Assembly: GCA_965228695.1 (NCBI GenBank)
Contig: CBDDIB010000002.1
Coordinates: 2,914,001-2,978,000 of the forward strand
Length of the DNA: 64,000 bases
From: JAJFJD01 sp965228695
GTDB lineage: Bacteria > Pseudomonadota > Alphaproteobacteria > UBA8366
Reading direction: 5' to 3'
Shown here: piece after piece, positions 52,502 through 60,928 of the stretch
How the letters are laid out: every line of letters begins with the position of its first letter
How positions within the stretch are numbered: position 1 is the stretch's first letter
Made by a program: the position numbers and the translations under genes
The notes under the pieces: generated by a model
What the model saw: the letters and a program-made list of their open reading frames with translations, nothing else
What the model was told of the DNA's origin: nothing
Databases searched by the model: none

Positions 52502-53080
52502 GTGTTCAAGCAGGATCGGTTCATCGAGGATTGCAAATCGGCGGTGGGCGAGGGACAGAAGGCCATTCGTGAACTCGTCGTCGAAGCGGTCGCGGACCCT
52601 TCTGGCGTTTGCGCCGAACTGGGTGAACCGACGCAAGCGGGCGTCTTCCCGCTCTATCAGGACGACAGCCTGACGATCATCAACTTCATCTGGGCGCCCT
52701 GCATGACGTTGCTGCCGCATAACCACAACATGTTCGCCGTGATCGGCATTTATGGCGGTCGCGAGGACAACATGTTTTGGCGTCGCATCAAGGACGCCGA
52801 ACCGGGCGATCGTATGATCGAAGCCGCCGGGTCCGATTCCCTGGGCGCCGGGCAGGCGGTGACGATGGGCCCCGATATCATCCATTCGGTCGCCAATCCG
52901 ATCAAGAAATTGACCAGCGCGATCCATGTGTATGGCGGCAACTTCTTCGAGCCGCCGAAGCCGCGCGCGCAATGGGATCACGAGACGTTGGTCGAGGAGC
53001 CGTGGAATATGGACCACACGCGCGCTGTCTTCCGCGAATGCGACGACCGCTTTAATGCGTGGCTCGCCGCCGAGAAATAG
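52502..53080 (+). CDS. Cysteine-dioxygenase-like cupin
   Basis: The 192-residue cupin has the metal-binding block 'PCMTLLPHNHNMFAVIGIYG' (about 75-90) and a C-terminal His in 'MGPDIIHSVANPI' (about 130), consistent with the thiol-dioxygenase/COG5553 group. It would oxidise a thiol such as cysteine or 3-mercaptopropionate, or act as a related metal enzyme. Starts with ATG or GTG at 52502 after GGGAGG. A good terminator follows at 53126-53155. Confidence 0.82.
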   Translation: MFKQDRFIEDCKSAVGEGQKAIRELVVEAVADPSGVCAELGEPTQAGVFPLYQDDSLTIINFIWAPCMTLLPHNHNMFAVIGIYGGREDNMFWRRIKDAEPGDRMIEAAGSDSLGAGQAVTMGPDIIHSVANPIKKLTSAIHVYGGNFFEPPKPRAQWDHETLVEEPWNMDHTRAVFRECDDRFNAWLAAEK

Positions 53081-53125
53081 ATCGGTCGCGGCCGCCCGTT
53101 CGCCGCTCAGCAACAATTGAAACAA

Positions 53126-53155
53126 TTTCCCGCCGCCGCAGACAACGGCGGGAAA
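53126..53155 (+). terminator. Hairpin terminator after the cupin gene
   Basis: TTTCCCGCCG and CGGCGGGAAA form a perfect 10-bp stem with a 10-nt loop, 46 bp after the cupin stop. Confidence 0.7.
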
Positions 53156-53237
53156 CATCACGACCTTAGGATGCATCTTGATCGGGACCGGTGCTATTGC
53201 CGGTTTCGCCTTAGCAACCAAAGGCCGGAGAAAAGCC

Positions 53238-54113
53238 ATGAGTGCGGTCGTTGCGGAAACGCAAAGCAATGAATATGTCGATTTCTGGAATGAAATCCTG
53301 GTTCCGAAATTTACCCGGTTCAAACACGTTCTGGTCGACGGGTTGACGCATCACAGCGCGGCAATCTTTCCGAACCTGCCCGTTAAGGAGGGCGACAAGG
53401 TACTCGACATCGGCTGCGGCTTCGGCGACACCGCGGTCGACCTGGCCGAGCGTGTGGGGGCCAAGGGAACTGTCGTCGGGCTGGATTGCTGCAGCGCCTT
53501 TCTCGATTATGGCCGTGCCGACGCCCAAGCGAAAGGCCTGAAGAATGTCGCCTTCGTCGAGGGGGACGCGCTGTCGGAACGGTTCGATCCGACTTACGAT
53601 TTTGTCTTCTCGCGGTTCGGTACGATGTTCTTCTCGAACCCGGTTGCCGGACTGCGCAACATGCGGACGGCCCTCAAGCCGGGCGGTTTGATGACGCATA
53701 TTGTGTGGCGGACGCCGGCGGACAATCCTTGGCTCAGCATGGCGAAAGATGTGGTGCTCAACTATCTGCCCGCGCCGGGCGAAGACGCGCGGACCTGCGG
53801 TCCGGGGCCGTTCTCGATGGCGAACCAAGAGATGGTTGCCGGTATGATGAAGTCCGCCGGCTACGAAGACGTCACCTTCAAGCGGGTGGATGCGCTCGTT
53901 TTGGTCGGCCGCACGGTTCAGGACGCCATCGATTTCCAACTCGCGCTCGGCCCGGCCGGGGAAGTGTTCCGCGAGGCGGGTGACATGGCCGAAGCGAAGC
54001 GCGGAGAGATTGAAGCCGCACTGGCCGAGGCGATCGATGCACAGAAGCAGGAAGCCGACGGCATCGTTATGGACTCATCGTCCTGGGTCATCACCGGCCG
54101 CAACCCGCAATAG
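53238..54113 (+). CDS. AdoMet-dependent methyltransferase, UbiE-like
   Basis: The 291-residue class I methyltransferase has motif I 'VLDIGCGFGDTAVDLAERVG' (about 60-78), 'VVGLDCCSAFLDYG' (motif II) and 'YDFVFSRFGTMFFSNP' (motif III/IV). The ATG at 53238 (GGAGAAAAG upstream) is preferred over the in-frame start at 53178, which would overlap the terminator-proximal region. Acceptor unknown; a short-chain or quinone-type substrate is possible. Confidence 0.85.
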   Translation: MSAVVAETQSNEYVDFWNEILVPKFTRFKHVLVDGLTHHSAAIFPNLPVKEGDKVLDIGCGFGDTAVDLAERVGAKGTVVGLDCCSAFLDYGRADAQAKGLKNVAFVEGDALSERFDPTYDFVFSRFGTMFFSNPVAGLRNMRTALKPGGLMTHIVWRTPADNPWLSMAKDVVLNYLPAPGEDARTCGPGPFSMANQEMVAGMMKSAGYEDVTFKRVDALVLVGRTVQDAIDFQLALGPAGEVFREAGDMAEAKRGEIEAALAEAIDAQKQEADGIVMDSSSWVITGRNPQ

Positions 54114-54228
54114 AGCCATCGCCCGCCGGCTGTGGCATTGGATCCTCCGATACGGAAGCGGAAGGGGCGCCGGTATGATATGCTCCCGCACACTTTCGTA
54201 GAGCAGGTGAACGCTCCGATGCAATTGG

Positions 54229-55422
54229 GTGAAGCCCGTGAGTGATAGTCGGGTTGTAATCGCGGGCGCGGGCCCGGCCGGTCTTGTCAGCGCGACGATT
54301 CTCGCCCGGGCGGGCGTGTCCGTGACCGTGCTGGAATCCGAACCTTCGCTGCCGCTGAACTTGCGGGCGTCCACCTTTCACCCGCCGACGCTCGACATGC
54401 TGGACGATCTCGGCGCCGCGCAGCCGTTGATCGACCAGGGGCTGAAAGCGCCGACGCTGCAGTTCCGGGACCGGCCGGCCGGCCTTATCGCACAATTCGA
54501 CTTCGGCGACATCGCGGATTTGACCCGGCACCCCTTCCGGGTTCAGTGCGAACAGTTTCGATTGAACCAGGTGCTGCTCGAAAAGCTGCAAACGATGCCG
54601 CAAGCGGATATTCGCTTCGGCGCCCGTGTCGTGGGGGTGGAGCAGGACGCGGAATGTGCGACGGCGATCCTGGACGGGGGTCAACGGGTGCAGGGACGAT
54701 ATCTCATCGGCGCGGAGGGCGCGAACAGCGCGGTGCGGGACTCGTCGGGCATACAGTTTGACGGTTTCACATGGCCGGAGCGGTTTCTGGTGCTCAGTAC
54801 GCCATTCGATTTTTCCCAGCCGTTTCCCGACCTGTGCTGCGTCAACTACGTCGCCGATCCGGAAGAGTGGTATTTCCTTTTGAAGGTCCCGGGATTGTGG
54901 CGGGCCATGTTCCCGACCGCCGCCGACGAGGACGACGAAAGCATCATGTCCGACGCGACGGCGCAGCGCCGGCTGCGGCGCGTCTTCGACAGCGGACGGC
55001 CTTACGACGTGAAACACAAGACGCTCTACCGCGTGCATCAGCGGGTCGCCGATCGCTATCGGGCGGGGCGCTGTTTTCTGGTCGGCGATGCGGCGCACAT
55101 CAATAACCCGCTCGGCGGCATGGGGATGAACGGCGGCATTCACGACGCGCACAATCTCGCAAGCAAGCTTGTGCAGGTTATCGCCGGAGAAGCGGAGGAC
55201 GATTTGCTGGACCGGTACGAGAAGGAGCGGCGGCCGGTGGCGCTGGAATACATCAACAAGCACACGATCCGGAACAAGCGAAACCTGGAAACGGATGACC
55301 CCGACGAGCAGGCGTCCTTCCGGCGGGAGCTGCGCGAAACGAAGGCCGATCCGGCGAAGACGCGGCGCTATCTGAAGCGCGTGTCGATGATCGCCAGCCT
55401 TGAGCGGGCGGCGTCCATCTGA
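54229..55422 (+). CDS. FAD-dependent aromatic-type monooxygenase
   Basis: The 397-residue flavoprotein has 'VVIAGAGPAGLVSATILARAG' (dinucleotide fold; given in part), a Glu ribose contact 'VTVLESEPSLP', and FAD motif 'GRCFLVGDAAHINNPLGGMG' (about 280-300). It belongs to the UbiH/PheA-type hydroxylases that insert oxygen into aromatic rings. GTG at 54229 is the likely start, GTG 54238 the alternative. It lies upstream of the third TauD-type enzyme (90-bp gap). Confidence 0.88.
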   Translation: MKPVSDSRVVIAGAGPAGLVSATILARAGVSVTVLESEPSLPLNLRASTFHPPTLDMLDDLGAAQPLIDQGLKAPTLQFRDRPAGLIAQFDFGDIADLTRHPFRVQCEQFRLNQVLLEKLQTMPQADIRFGARVVGVEQDAECATAILDGGQRVQGRYLIGAEGANSAVRDSSGIQFDGFTWPERFLVLSTPFDFSQPFPDLCCVNYVADPEEWYFLLKVPGLWRAMFPTAADEDDESIMSDATAQRRLRRVFDSGRPYDVKHKTLYRVHQRVADRYRAGRCFLVGDAAHINNPLGGMGMNGGIHDAHNLASKLVQVIAGEAEDDLLDRYEKERRPVALEYINKHTIRNKRNLETDDPDEQASFRRELRETKADPAKTRRYLKRVSMIASLERAASI

Positions 55423-55512
55423 GGCGCGCGACCGGCGGTTTTGACCCGAATATCCCATCCGATGATACTGAAGCTTGCGAAAAACATGGGCTGAAAACGA
55501 GGGGATCGGCAT

Positions 55513-56376
55513 ATGGAGAGCGCAAGTCCAAACGGGTTGGCGACGCCGATTGCCGGTGCGCTTGGCGCCGACGTTCGGGACATCGACATCTCGGAACCGC
55601 TATCCGATGATATATGGGCGTCGATCGTCGCCGCATTCCTTGATCACAAGGTGCTGGCGATCCGCGATCAGACGCTCGATCCGTCGTCCTTCCTGGCCTT
55701 CGCCAAGCGGTGGGGCGACGTACATTTCTACCCTTATATGGACGGCTTGCCGGAAGAACCGGAGGTCTTCGAAATCCTCGCAAAGCCGGATGCGCGGCGG
55801 TTCTTCGGCAATCGCTGGCATTCCGATCAGATGTACGACCCCAATCCGGTCAAGGTCACGCTACTCTACGCCAAGGACCTGCCGCCGGTTGGCGGCGATA
55901 CGCTCTTCTCCAATCTGGAACTGGCGTATGAAAGCTTGTCCGACGGCATGAAGACCATGCTGGCGGGGCTGAAGATCTACTGCGACGGCGCCGACAAGTC
56001 GCGATACGGGGGGCTGACCCGCGAGCAATGGTATGCCAAGGGCGGGATGGCCGAAAAACTCAATGCGCCGGAGCAGGCGCCCGTCATCGGCATCCACCCC
56101 TTGGTCCGCACGCATCCGGAGACCGGCCGGAAATGCCTCTACATCGGCGATCAGGTTCAACGCTTCGACGGGCTGTCGGCGGAGGACAGCAAACCGCTGC
56201 TGGACTATTTGATGAAGCATATCCAGCGGCCGGAATTTACCTGCCGGGTGCGATGGGAACCGGGTACACTGGTACTGTGGGACAACCGCTGTACCTGTCA
56301 CTATGCGGTTGCCGACTATGCCGGGCACACCCGCCGCATGCACCGCGTGACGATTGCGGGCGACGCGCCGGTCTAG
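55513..56376 (+). CDS. TauD/TfdA-family Fe(II)/2-oxoglutarate dioxygenase
   Basis: The 287-residue enzyme has the His-x-Asp pair in 'NRWHSDQMYDP' (His103, Asp105) and the distal His/Arg in 'WDNRCTCHYAVADYAG' and 'HTRRMHRVTIAG' near the C-terminus. It is of the same length and branch as the enzyme at 39025-39897. It follows the FAD monooxygenase, and both may oxidise the same compound. Ribosome site for ATG 55513 is GAGGGGAT. Confidence 0.9.
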   Translation: MESASPNGLATPIAGALGADVRDIDISEPLSDDIWASIVAAFLDHKVLAIRDQTLDPSSFLAFAKRWGDVHFYPYMDGLPEEPEVFEILAKPDARRFFGNRWHSDQMYDPNPVKVTLLYAKDLPPVGGDTLFSNLELAYESLSDGMKTMLAGLKIYCDGADKSRYGGLTREQWYAKGGMAEKLNAPEQAPVIGIHPLVRTHPETGRKCLYIGDQVQRFDGLSAEDSKPLLDYLMKHIQRPEFTCRVRWEPGTLVLWDNRCTCHYAVADYAGHTRRMHRVTIAGDAPV

Positions 56377-56421
56377 GAGGACGACACGGGAAAACGGCGC
56401 GGGGGCTCGGGGGGCTTCGCG

Positions 56422-57483
56422 ATGAACCGGACGTTATTCGCCTTTTGCATGACAGTCACCGTGCTCGGAGCGGCATGGCTGATCTACGACATTTTCCTTC
56501 GGGCACCGGCGGCGGACTATGCCGCGCAACTCGGCAAGGCCGGCCCGCACAACGAGACCCGCCGGCTGCCGAATCTTCCGCTGGATATCGTGTTCGAGCA
56601 GAACCGGTCCCGCGTGATCGCATGGCAGGACGACGGCAACATCCACGCCTGGGATACGGACACCGGTAAATCCCGGCTGATTGTCTGGACCGAATCGCTT
56701 TTCGCCTATTGCCGGGCACGCGAACTGCTCTTGATCAACGCCAGCAACAATGTCGTCCTGGTCGATGTAGCCTCGAATGCGAAGCGCCATGTGGTCAGCG
56801 GCGCGTACGATCATGCGGCGTGGAGCAAGGATTGCTCTAGCTTCGCCATCGCGGGCGAGGGCTCCCGGACGGTCGAGGTTTGGAAATCCGATACCGTGAC
56901 GAAATATGCCGCCGCGGCGACGAAAATGTCGGTGCGCAACGGGTTGGCCATGTCGAACAATGGGCAGTACGTAGCCGCGGCAACGGGGACCTACACCGAA
57001 GAGACCGATCCCATCGGGCGCCGGAAAGGGCACCGGACGGCACTGGAAATATTCGAGGTTTCCGGCGAGTCACGGATGACGCGCACCGCCTCGTTGAACG
57101 ATCCCGAAACCGTACTCGGCATGTGGAAAATGGCCTTTGCGCCGGATGGGCAGGCGTTGATCGTAGGGTCGCAGGTCGACGGCAAGTCGGGCCTGCGCAC
57201 CATCCGACCGCAGACCGGCGATATATCGTGGCAGCAGAACGGTTTCAAGTCCTATTGGGTTCGGGCTTTGGCGGTTTCGCCGAGCGGCCAAGTTGCGGTG
57301 TCGGGGGATGAGAAGGGCCTGTTGCGGGGCTGGGATGTGGAAACCGGCGAGCGGCTGTTCGAGCGCCGCACCGGCCTCGTCATTCAGTCCCTGGCTTTCT
57401 CGGAAGACGGCAACTCATTGGCGATGGCGCTTTGGGACTCGACCATCCGATTGCTGAACGTGCCCGAGTTATTGCACCGGTAA
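56422..57483 (+). CDS. WD40-type beta-propeller protein with N-terminal anchor
   Basis: The 353-residue protein has an N-terminal hydrophobic segment (about 5-26, 'LFAFCMTVTVLGAAWLIYD'), probably a signal anchor. Repeated beta-propeller blades ('DDGNIHAWDTDTGKSRLI', 'VRALAVSPSGQVAVSGDEKG', 'IQSLAFSEDGNSLAMALWDS') follow. It would face the periplasm as a scaffold. No enzymatic motif seen. It ends the plus-strand cluster. Confidence 0.75.
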   Translation: MNRTLFAFCMTVTVLGAAWLIYDIFLRAPAADYAAQLGKAGPHNETRRLPNLPLDIVFEQNRSRVIAWQDDGNIHAWDTDTGKSRLIVWTESLFAYCRARELLLINASNNVVLVDVASNAKRHVVSGAYDHAAWSKDCSSFAIAGEGSRTVEVWKSDTVTKYAAAATKMSVRNGLAMSNNGQYVAAATGTYTEETDPIGRRKGHRTALEIFEVSGESRMTRTASLNDPETVLGMWKMAFAPDGQALIVGSQVDGKSGLRTIRPQTGDISWQQNGFKSYWVRALAVSPSGQVAVSGDEKGLLRGWDVETGERLFERRTGLVIQSLAFSEDGNSLAMALWDSTIRLLNVPELLHR

Positions 57484-57540
57484 CCTGCCTTCGTGTCCTT
57501 CGGCTTCCGGCGTGCCGTCGTTTTGGAATAGATACCAAGG

Positions 57541-57861
57541 TTAGAATGACTCGGGCCGCAGCACTTCGACGTCGGCCAGCGTGACGATCCCCATTTGCCG
57601 GTCCAGGACTTCCCGCACCATCTTGAGCACGGCATCGACTTTTTCGGCGTCCAGTACGATCAAGACCTGAACCATGCGGCCGGCATCCGAGGAGAGGGAA
57701 TCGCGGCGCCACGAACCTGCGGCGCCCTTGCCGCCGAGCGCGGGGAGCACCGTGTAACCGGGCACGTCGAGGCCATCCAGCTTCTCCAAAAGCCGGCTCA
57801 GATAAGGCGCCTCGATGATGATCGAGAGCCGCTTTTTCGGGTAGGTCTGAAAATCCGCCAT
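57541..57861 (-). CDS. sbtB: PII-like signalling protein, SbtB type
   Basis: The 106-residue protein has the ferredoxin-like PII fold ('KRLSIIIEAPYLSRLLEKLD', 'VPGYTVLPALGGKGAAGSWR', 'MVQVLIVLDAEKVDAVLKMV'). SbtB binds adenine nucleotides and controls SbtA. Its start lies 10 bp after the SbtA stop, so the pair forms a unit. It is shorter than a canonical PII and lacks the uridylylated T-loop tyrosine. Confidence 0.8.
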   Translation of the reverse strand: MADFQTYPKKRLSIIIEAPYLSRLLEKLDGLDVPGYTVLPALGGKGAAGSWRRDSLSSDAGRMVQVLIVLDAEKVDAVLKMVREVLDRQMGIVTLADVEVLRPESF

Positions 57862-57871
57862 GTCGAGGCTC

Positions 57872-58840
57872 CTAGGAAAGCCAACCAGCCAGAGTGATAT
57901 AAAACGGTATGCCGATCGTCAGGTTGAACGGAAAGGTTACCGCAAGCGACAGGGTCAGGTAGAGCGATGGTTTCGCTTCCGGCAGCGCCAGGCGCATTGC
58001 CGCCGGAACCGCGATATAGGATGCACTTGCCGTCAGGACGGATAACATCGCGATCCCGCCGCGGTCGAGCCCGATCAGCATTGCCGCCAATGCCCCGAGC
58101 ACACCGCCGATCACCGGCATGTACAACCCGAACAAAAGCAGCGCTGGCGACAAGGTTCTGCCCACGTGGCGCAGTTCGCGGCCGGCGACAAGTCCCATGT
58201 CCAACAGAAACAGGCATAACACCCCTTTGAATGGATCGATGATGAAGGGGGCGACATCGTCGTAGCCGCGTTGCCCGGTCGCCATGCCGATCGCGAAGGC
58301 GCCAATCAGCAAAACCACCGACCCGTTCAACAGGACTTCGCGCCAAGGGGTCGGCTGCGTCCCGCCGCCGTTCTGCATTCCGCGGCGCGCCAGCCATAGA
58401 GCGGTAATGATGGCTGGAACTTCCATGGCGGCAGCTGCAGCGACCATGATTCCGGGATAGACGATTTCCGCTGCGTTCAGCGCCGCGGTCGCGGCGATGA
58501 AGGTGACGATGGAGATGGAACCGTAATGCGCCGCGATGGCGGCCTGATCCACCCGGGAAAGGTTCGTTGTCGTCTTGAGCAGGGCAAAGGCTATCAATGG
58601 GATGACGAAACTCAGGGCGACGGCCATACCGATGACGCGCACAAGGTCGAAGCCGAGCCCGTGCTCCCCGGCCGCCACGCCGCCCTTGAAACCGATGGCA
58701 AGCATCAGATACAGCGAGAGCGCTTTGGCGACGGCCTCCGGGATCGCCAACTCGGAACGCGCCAGTGCCGCAAACACCCCCAGCGCAAAAAACAGAACGG
58801 GCGGCGAAATCAGATTTTGCGCAGCAAGTGTCAGGTCCAC
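57872..58840 (-). CDS. sbtA: SbtA-like sodium-dependent bicarbonate transporter
   Basis: The 322-residue membrane protein fits the SbtA/DUF897 family: about ten hydrophobic segments, 'ALAIGFKGGVAAGEHG'-type early motif (as 'LMLAIGFKGGVAAGEHG'), 'AAHYGSISIVTFIAATAALN' in the middle and 'ASASYIAVPAAMRLALPEAK' near the end, which mirrors the family's pseudo-repeat. It would import bicarbonate with sodium, under control of the SbtB-like neighbour. No carboxysome genes are visible, so the carbon would feed carboxylases. Confidence 0.85.
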   Translation of the reverse strand: MDLTLAAQNLISPPVLFFALGVFAALARSELAIPEAVAKALSLYLMLAIGFKGGVAAGEHGLGFDLVRVIGMAVALSFVIPLIAFALLKTTTNLSRVDQAAIAAHYGSISIVTFIAATAALNAAEIVYPGIMVAAAAAMEVPAIITALWLARRGMQNGGGTQPTPWREVLLNGSVVLLIGAFAIGMATGQRGYDDVAPFIIDPFKGVLCLFLLDMGLVAGRELRHVGRTLSPALLLFGLYMPVIGGVLGALAAMLIGLDRGGIAMLSVLTASASYIAVPAAMRLALPEAKPSLYLTLSLAVTFPFNLTIGIPFYITLAGWLS

Positions 58841-58923
58841 GTCGGGAGGGTCCTTGGAGAATTTTGGGGATAGGCGGATGGCTTCGCCTATCCGATATAA
58901 TACGCCGGGCCCGGCGGCAAACT

Positions 58924-60927
58924 TTATTCGTTAGAATTTCTATTTGGCTGTCGAATTTGCGGATGATCCCCCGCGATGGCGGCGAAGGCGGCGCGCACCG
59001 TCTCCGCCCCGCCCGTGTCCGACGCGTTCATCGCGTCGAAAATCCGCGACTTCACGAAGAACCGCCAATGCACCGGCAGATCGGCCAGGATCGCTGTCAG
59101 TTCGTCATAGGCTTCGCGCGTCCAGCGCTTTTCGTAGTCCTCGCGTTCGGGTCCGAAATTGAAATGACCGCCCGTTTGGCCGGCGTGCCGTAATTCCGCG
59201 CGGAGCGATTCGGTTTCGGCGGTATTCACGGCGCCGTCGACAATCACGACACCGTAGTCGGCGCGCGCCGCCTGCATCGACACGCAGCCGCGTTCCACGT
59301 CGCGCAGCACCCGGTCCGGGTCGCGGTTCAGCGGGTCGCCGCGGCCGCCGCCGCCGGGGCCGTAAAAGCGCAGCACATCGCCGGGTTCCGCGGTCAGCGT
59401 GTCCTGGTTGCCGAGGATTTCTTCCGTCGGCGTGTCCGGGTTGCGGATAAAGTTCGACGGCCGTCCCGCCTTGCCGCCGAGAATGCCCCACGGGCGGAAA
59501 CGGGTGCGGTCGCGGTTGCGTGCGGTGATCCGGGTCCCCGGAGAGAAGACCTTGAATTCCAGCCAAGTGCCGAGCCCGCCGCGGTTCTCGCCGGCGCCGC
59601 CGGAATCGGGCGACAAGCCGTAGCGCATGATCTCGATCGGCACCTCGGCCTCGATCAATTCGACCGGTGTGTTCTTCAGATAGGACGCATCCGCGCCGGA
59701 GCCGTCGGGCCCGTCCGCATGCGGCATCCCGCCCGCGCCGCCGACCACGGGATCGATCGCGGCGATGATGCGCCGGCCGCTCCTGTTGTCGGTGGTCATG
59801 ACGTTGACGATCGAACTGGAGCCGGCCGGGGCGGCGGGCATGCGGTCCGGAATGGCGAGCCCGAAGGCGCCGAAGACCAGACTGCGCAACCGCCCGCAGG
59901 TCAGGCTCCGCATGCCGACGGCGGCGGGATACTCCGGGTTCACCACGGTGCCCTTCGGCAGAATGCAGTTGAACGGCCGGGTGAGGCCGCAGTTCAGCAT
60001 GATGTTCGGGTTCAGCGTGTAGAGGACGTAGTAGACGCCGACTAGCATCAGCGTGTGATGGGCGAACCCGCCGGTCGGTACGTTGATCGACGACGTGAGC
60101 TGCGGGTCCGAGCCGGTGAAGTCCAACGTCGCGTTGTCGCCGTCGATGGTGAGGGTGAGCGCCAGCCGGCACGGGTTGCGTTCGCTGTCCGAATCTTCGT
60201 CCGTGTAATCGGAAAAAAAGTATTCGCCGTCGGGCATGCCGCGCAGGATTTCGCGCGCCTGATGTTCCGCGTAATCCATCAGGTCTTCGACGCCCTGATG
60301 GAAGGTCTCGACGCCGAACTTGGCGACCATCTCCTTGACCTTGCGCTCGCCGGTGTTCATCGCGCCGACGAATGCTTTCAGGTCGCCCCAGTTCTGCTCC
60401 GGTTGGCGGACGTTGGTCATCATCACGTCCAGCAGCTCGCGGTTCAGTTCGCCGCGCTTGTAGAGCTTACAGGGCGTGAATCGGATTCCCTCCTGGTGAA
60501 TTTCGACTAGGCTGCGCGACAGACTTGCGGGCACCGCACCACCGATGTCCGTGTTGTGGATATGCCCGCAGGAAAACGCGACCAATTCGCCCTCGTGGAA
60601 GATCGGCTTCCACATGTGCAGGTCCGGCGAATGCGTCGAGACGTAACCGCTATAGGGATCGTTGGTGAAGGCGATATCGCCTTCTTCGTAGCCGCCGTCG
60701 ACCAGGTCCAGCGCGTTGCCGTAATCGAGACCGGGGAACCAGGTTGCGCCCAGATCGAGCGGGATGGCGAAGGTCTTCCCGGCCGGGGTCAACAGGCCGA
60801 TGGTGAAATCCTCGGTTTCCTTCACGAAGGTCGAATGCGCCGTTCGGTACAATGTGTAGGCCATGCTCTCGGTCGCGGCGCGGCAATGGTTCGCAAGGAT
60901 CTCGAGCGTCACCTTGTCGATCGTCAT
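58924..60927 (-). CDS. hyuB: Hydantoinase B / oxoprolinase-family subunit
   Basis: The 667-residue protein has the HyuB features: 'VTLEILANHCRAATESMAY', 'DIAFTNDPYSGYVSTHSPDL' (about 85), 'SGGAGENRGGLGTWLEF' and 'FYGPGGGGRGDPLNRDPD'. Together with HyuA it forms an ATP-dependent amide-ring hydrolase or, in related acetone/acetophenone carboxylases, a carboxylase. ATG 60927 lies 1 bp after the hyuA stop, indicating coupling. The SbtA bicarbonate importer just downstream makes a carboxylase role worth considering. Confidence 0.88.
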   Translation of the reverse strand: MTIDKVTLEILANHCRAATESMAYTLYRTAHSTFVKETEDFTIGLLTPAGKTFAIPLDLGATWFPGLDYGNALDLVDGGYEEGDIAFTNDPYSGYVSTHSPDLHMWKPIFHEGELVAFSCGHIHNTDIGGAVPASLSRSLVEIHQEGIRFTPCKLYKRGELNRELLDVMMTNVRQPEQNWGDLKAFVGAMNTGERKVKEMVAKFGVETFHQGVEDLMDYAEHQAREILRGMPDGEYFFSDYTDEDSDSERNPCRLALTLTIDGDNATLDFTGSDPQLTSSINVPTGGFAHHTLMLVGVYYVLYTLNPNIMLNCGLTRPFNCILPKGTVVNPEYPAAVGMRSLTCGRLRSLVFGAFGLAIPDRMPAAPAGSSSIVNVMTTDNRSGRRIIAAIDPVVGGAGGMPHADGPDGSGADASYLKNTPVELIEAEVPIEIMRYGLSPDSGGAGENRGGLGTWLEFKVFSPGTRITARNRDRTRFRPWGILGGKAGRPSNFIRNPDTPTEEILGNQDTLTAEPGDVLRFYGPGGGGRGDPLNRDPDRVLRDVERGCVSMQAARADYGVVIVDGAVNTAETESLRAELRHAGQTGGHFNFGPEREDYEKRWTREAYDELTAILADLPVHWRFFVKSRIFDAMNASDTGGAETVRAAFAAIAGDHPQIRQPNRNSNE

Positions 60928-60928
60928 C

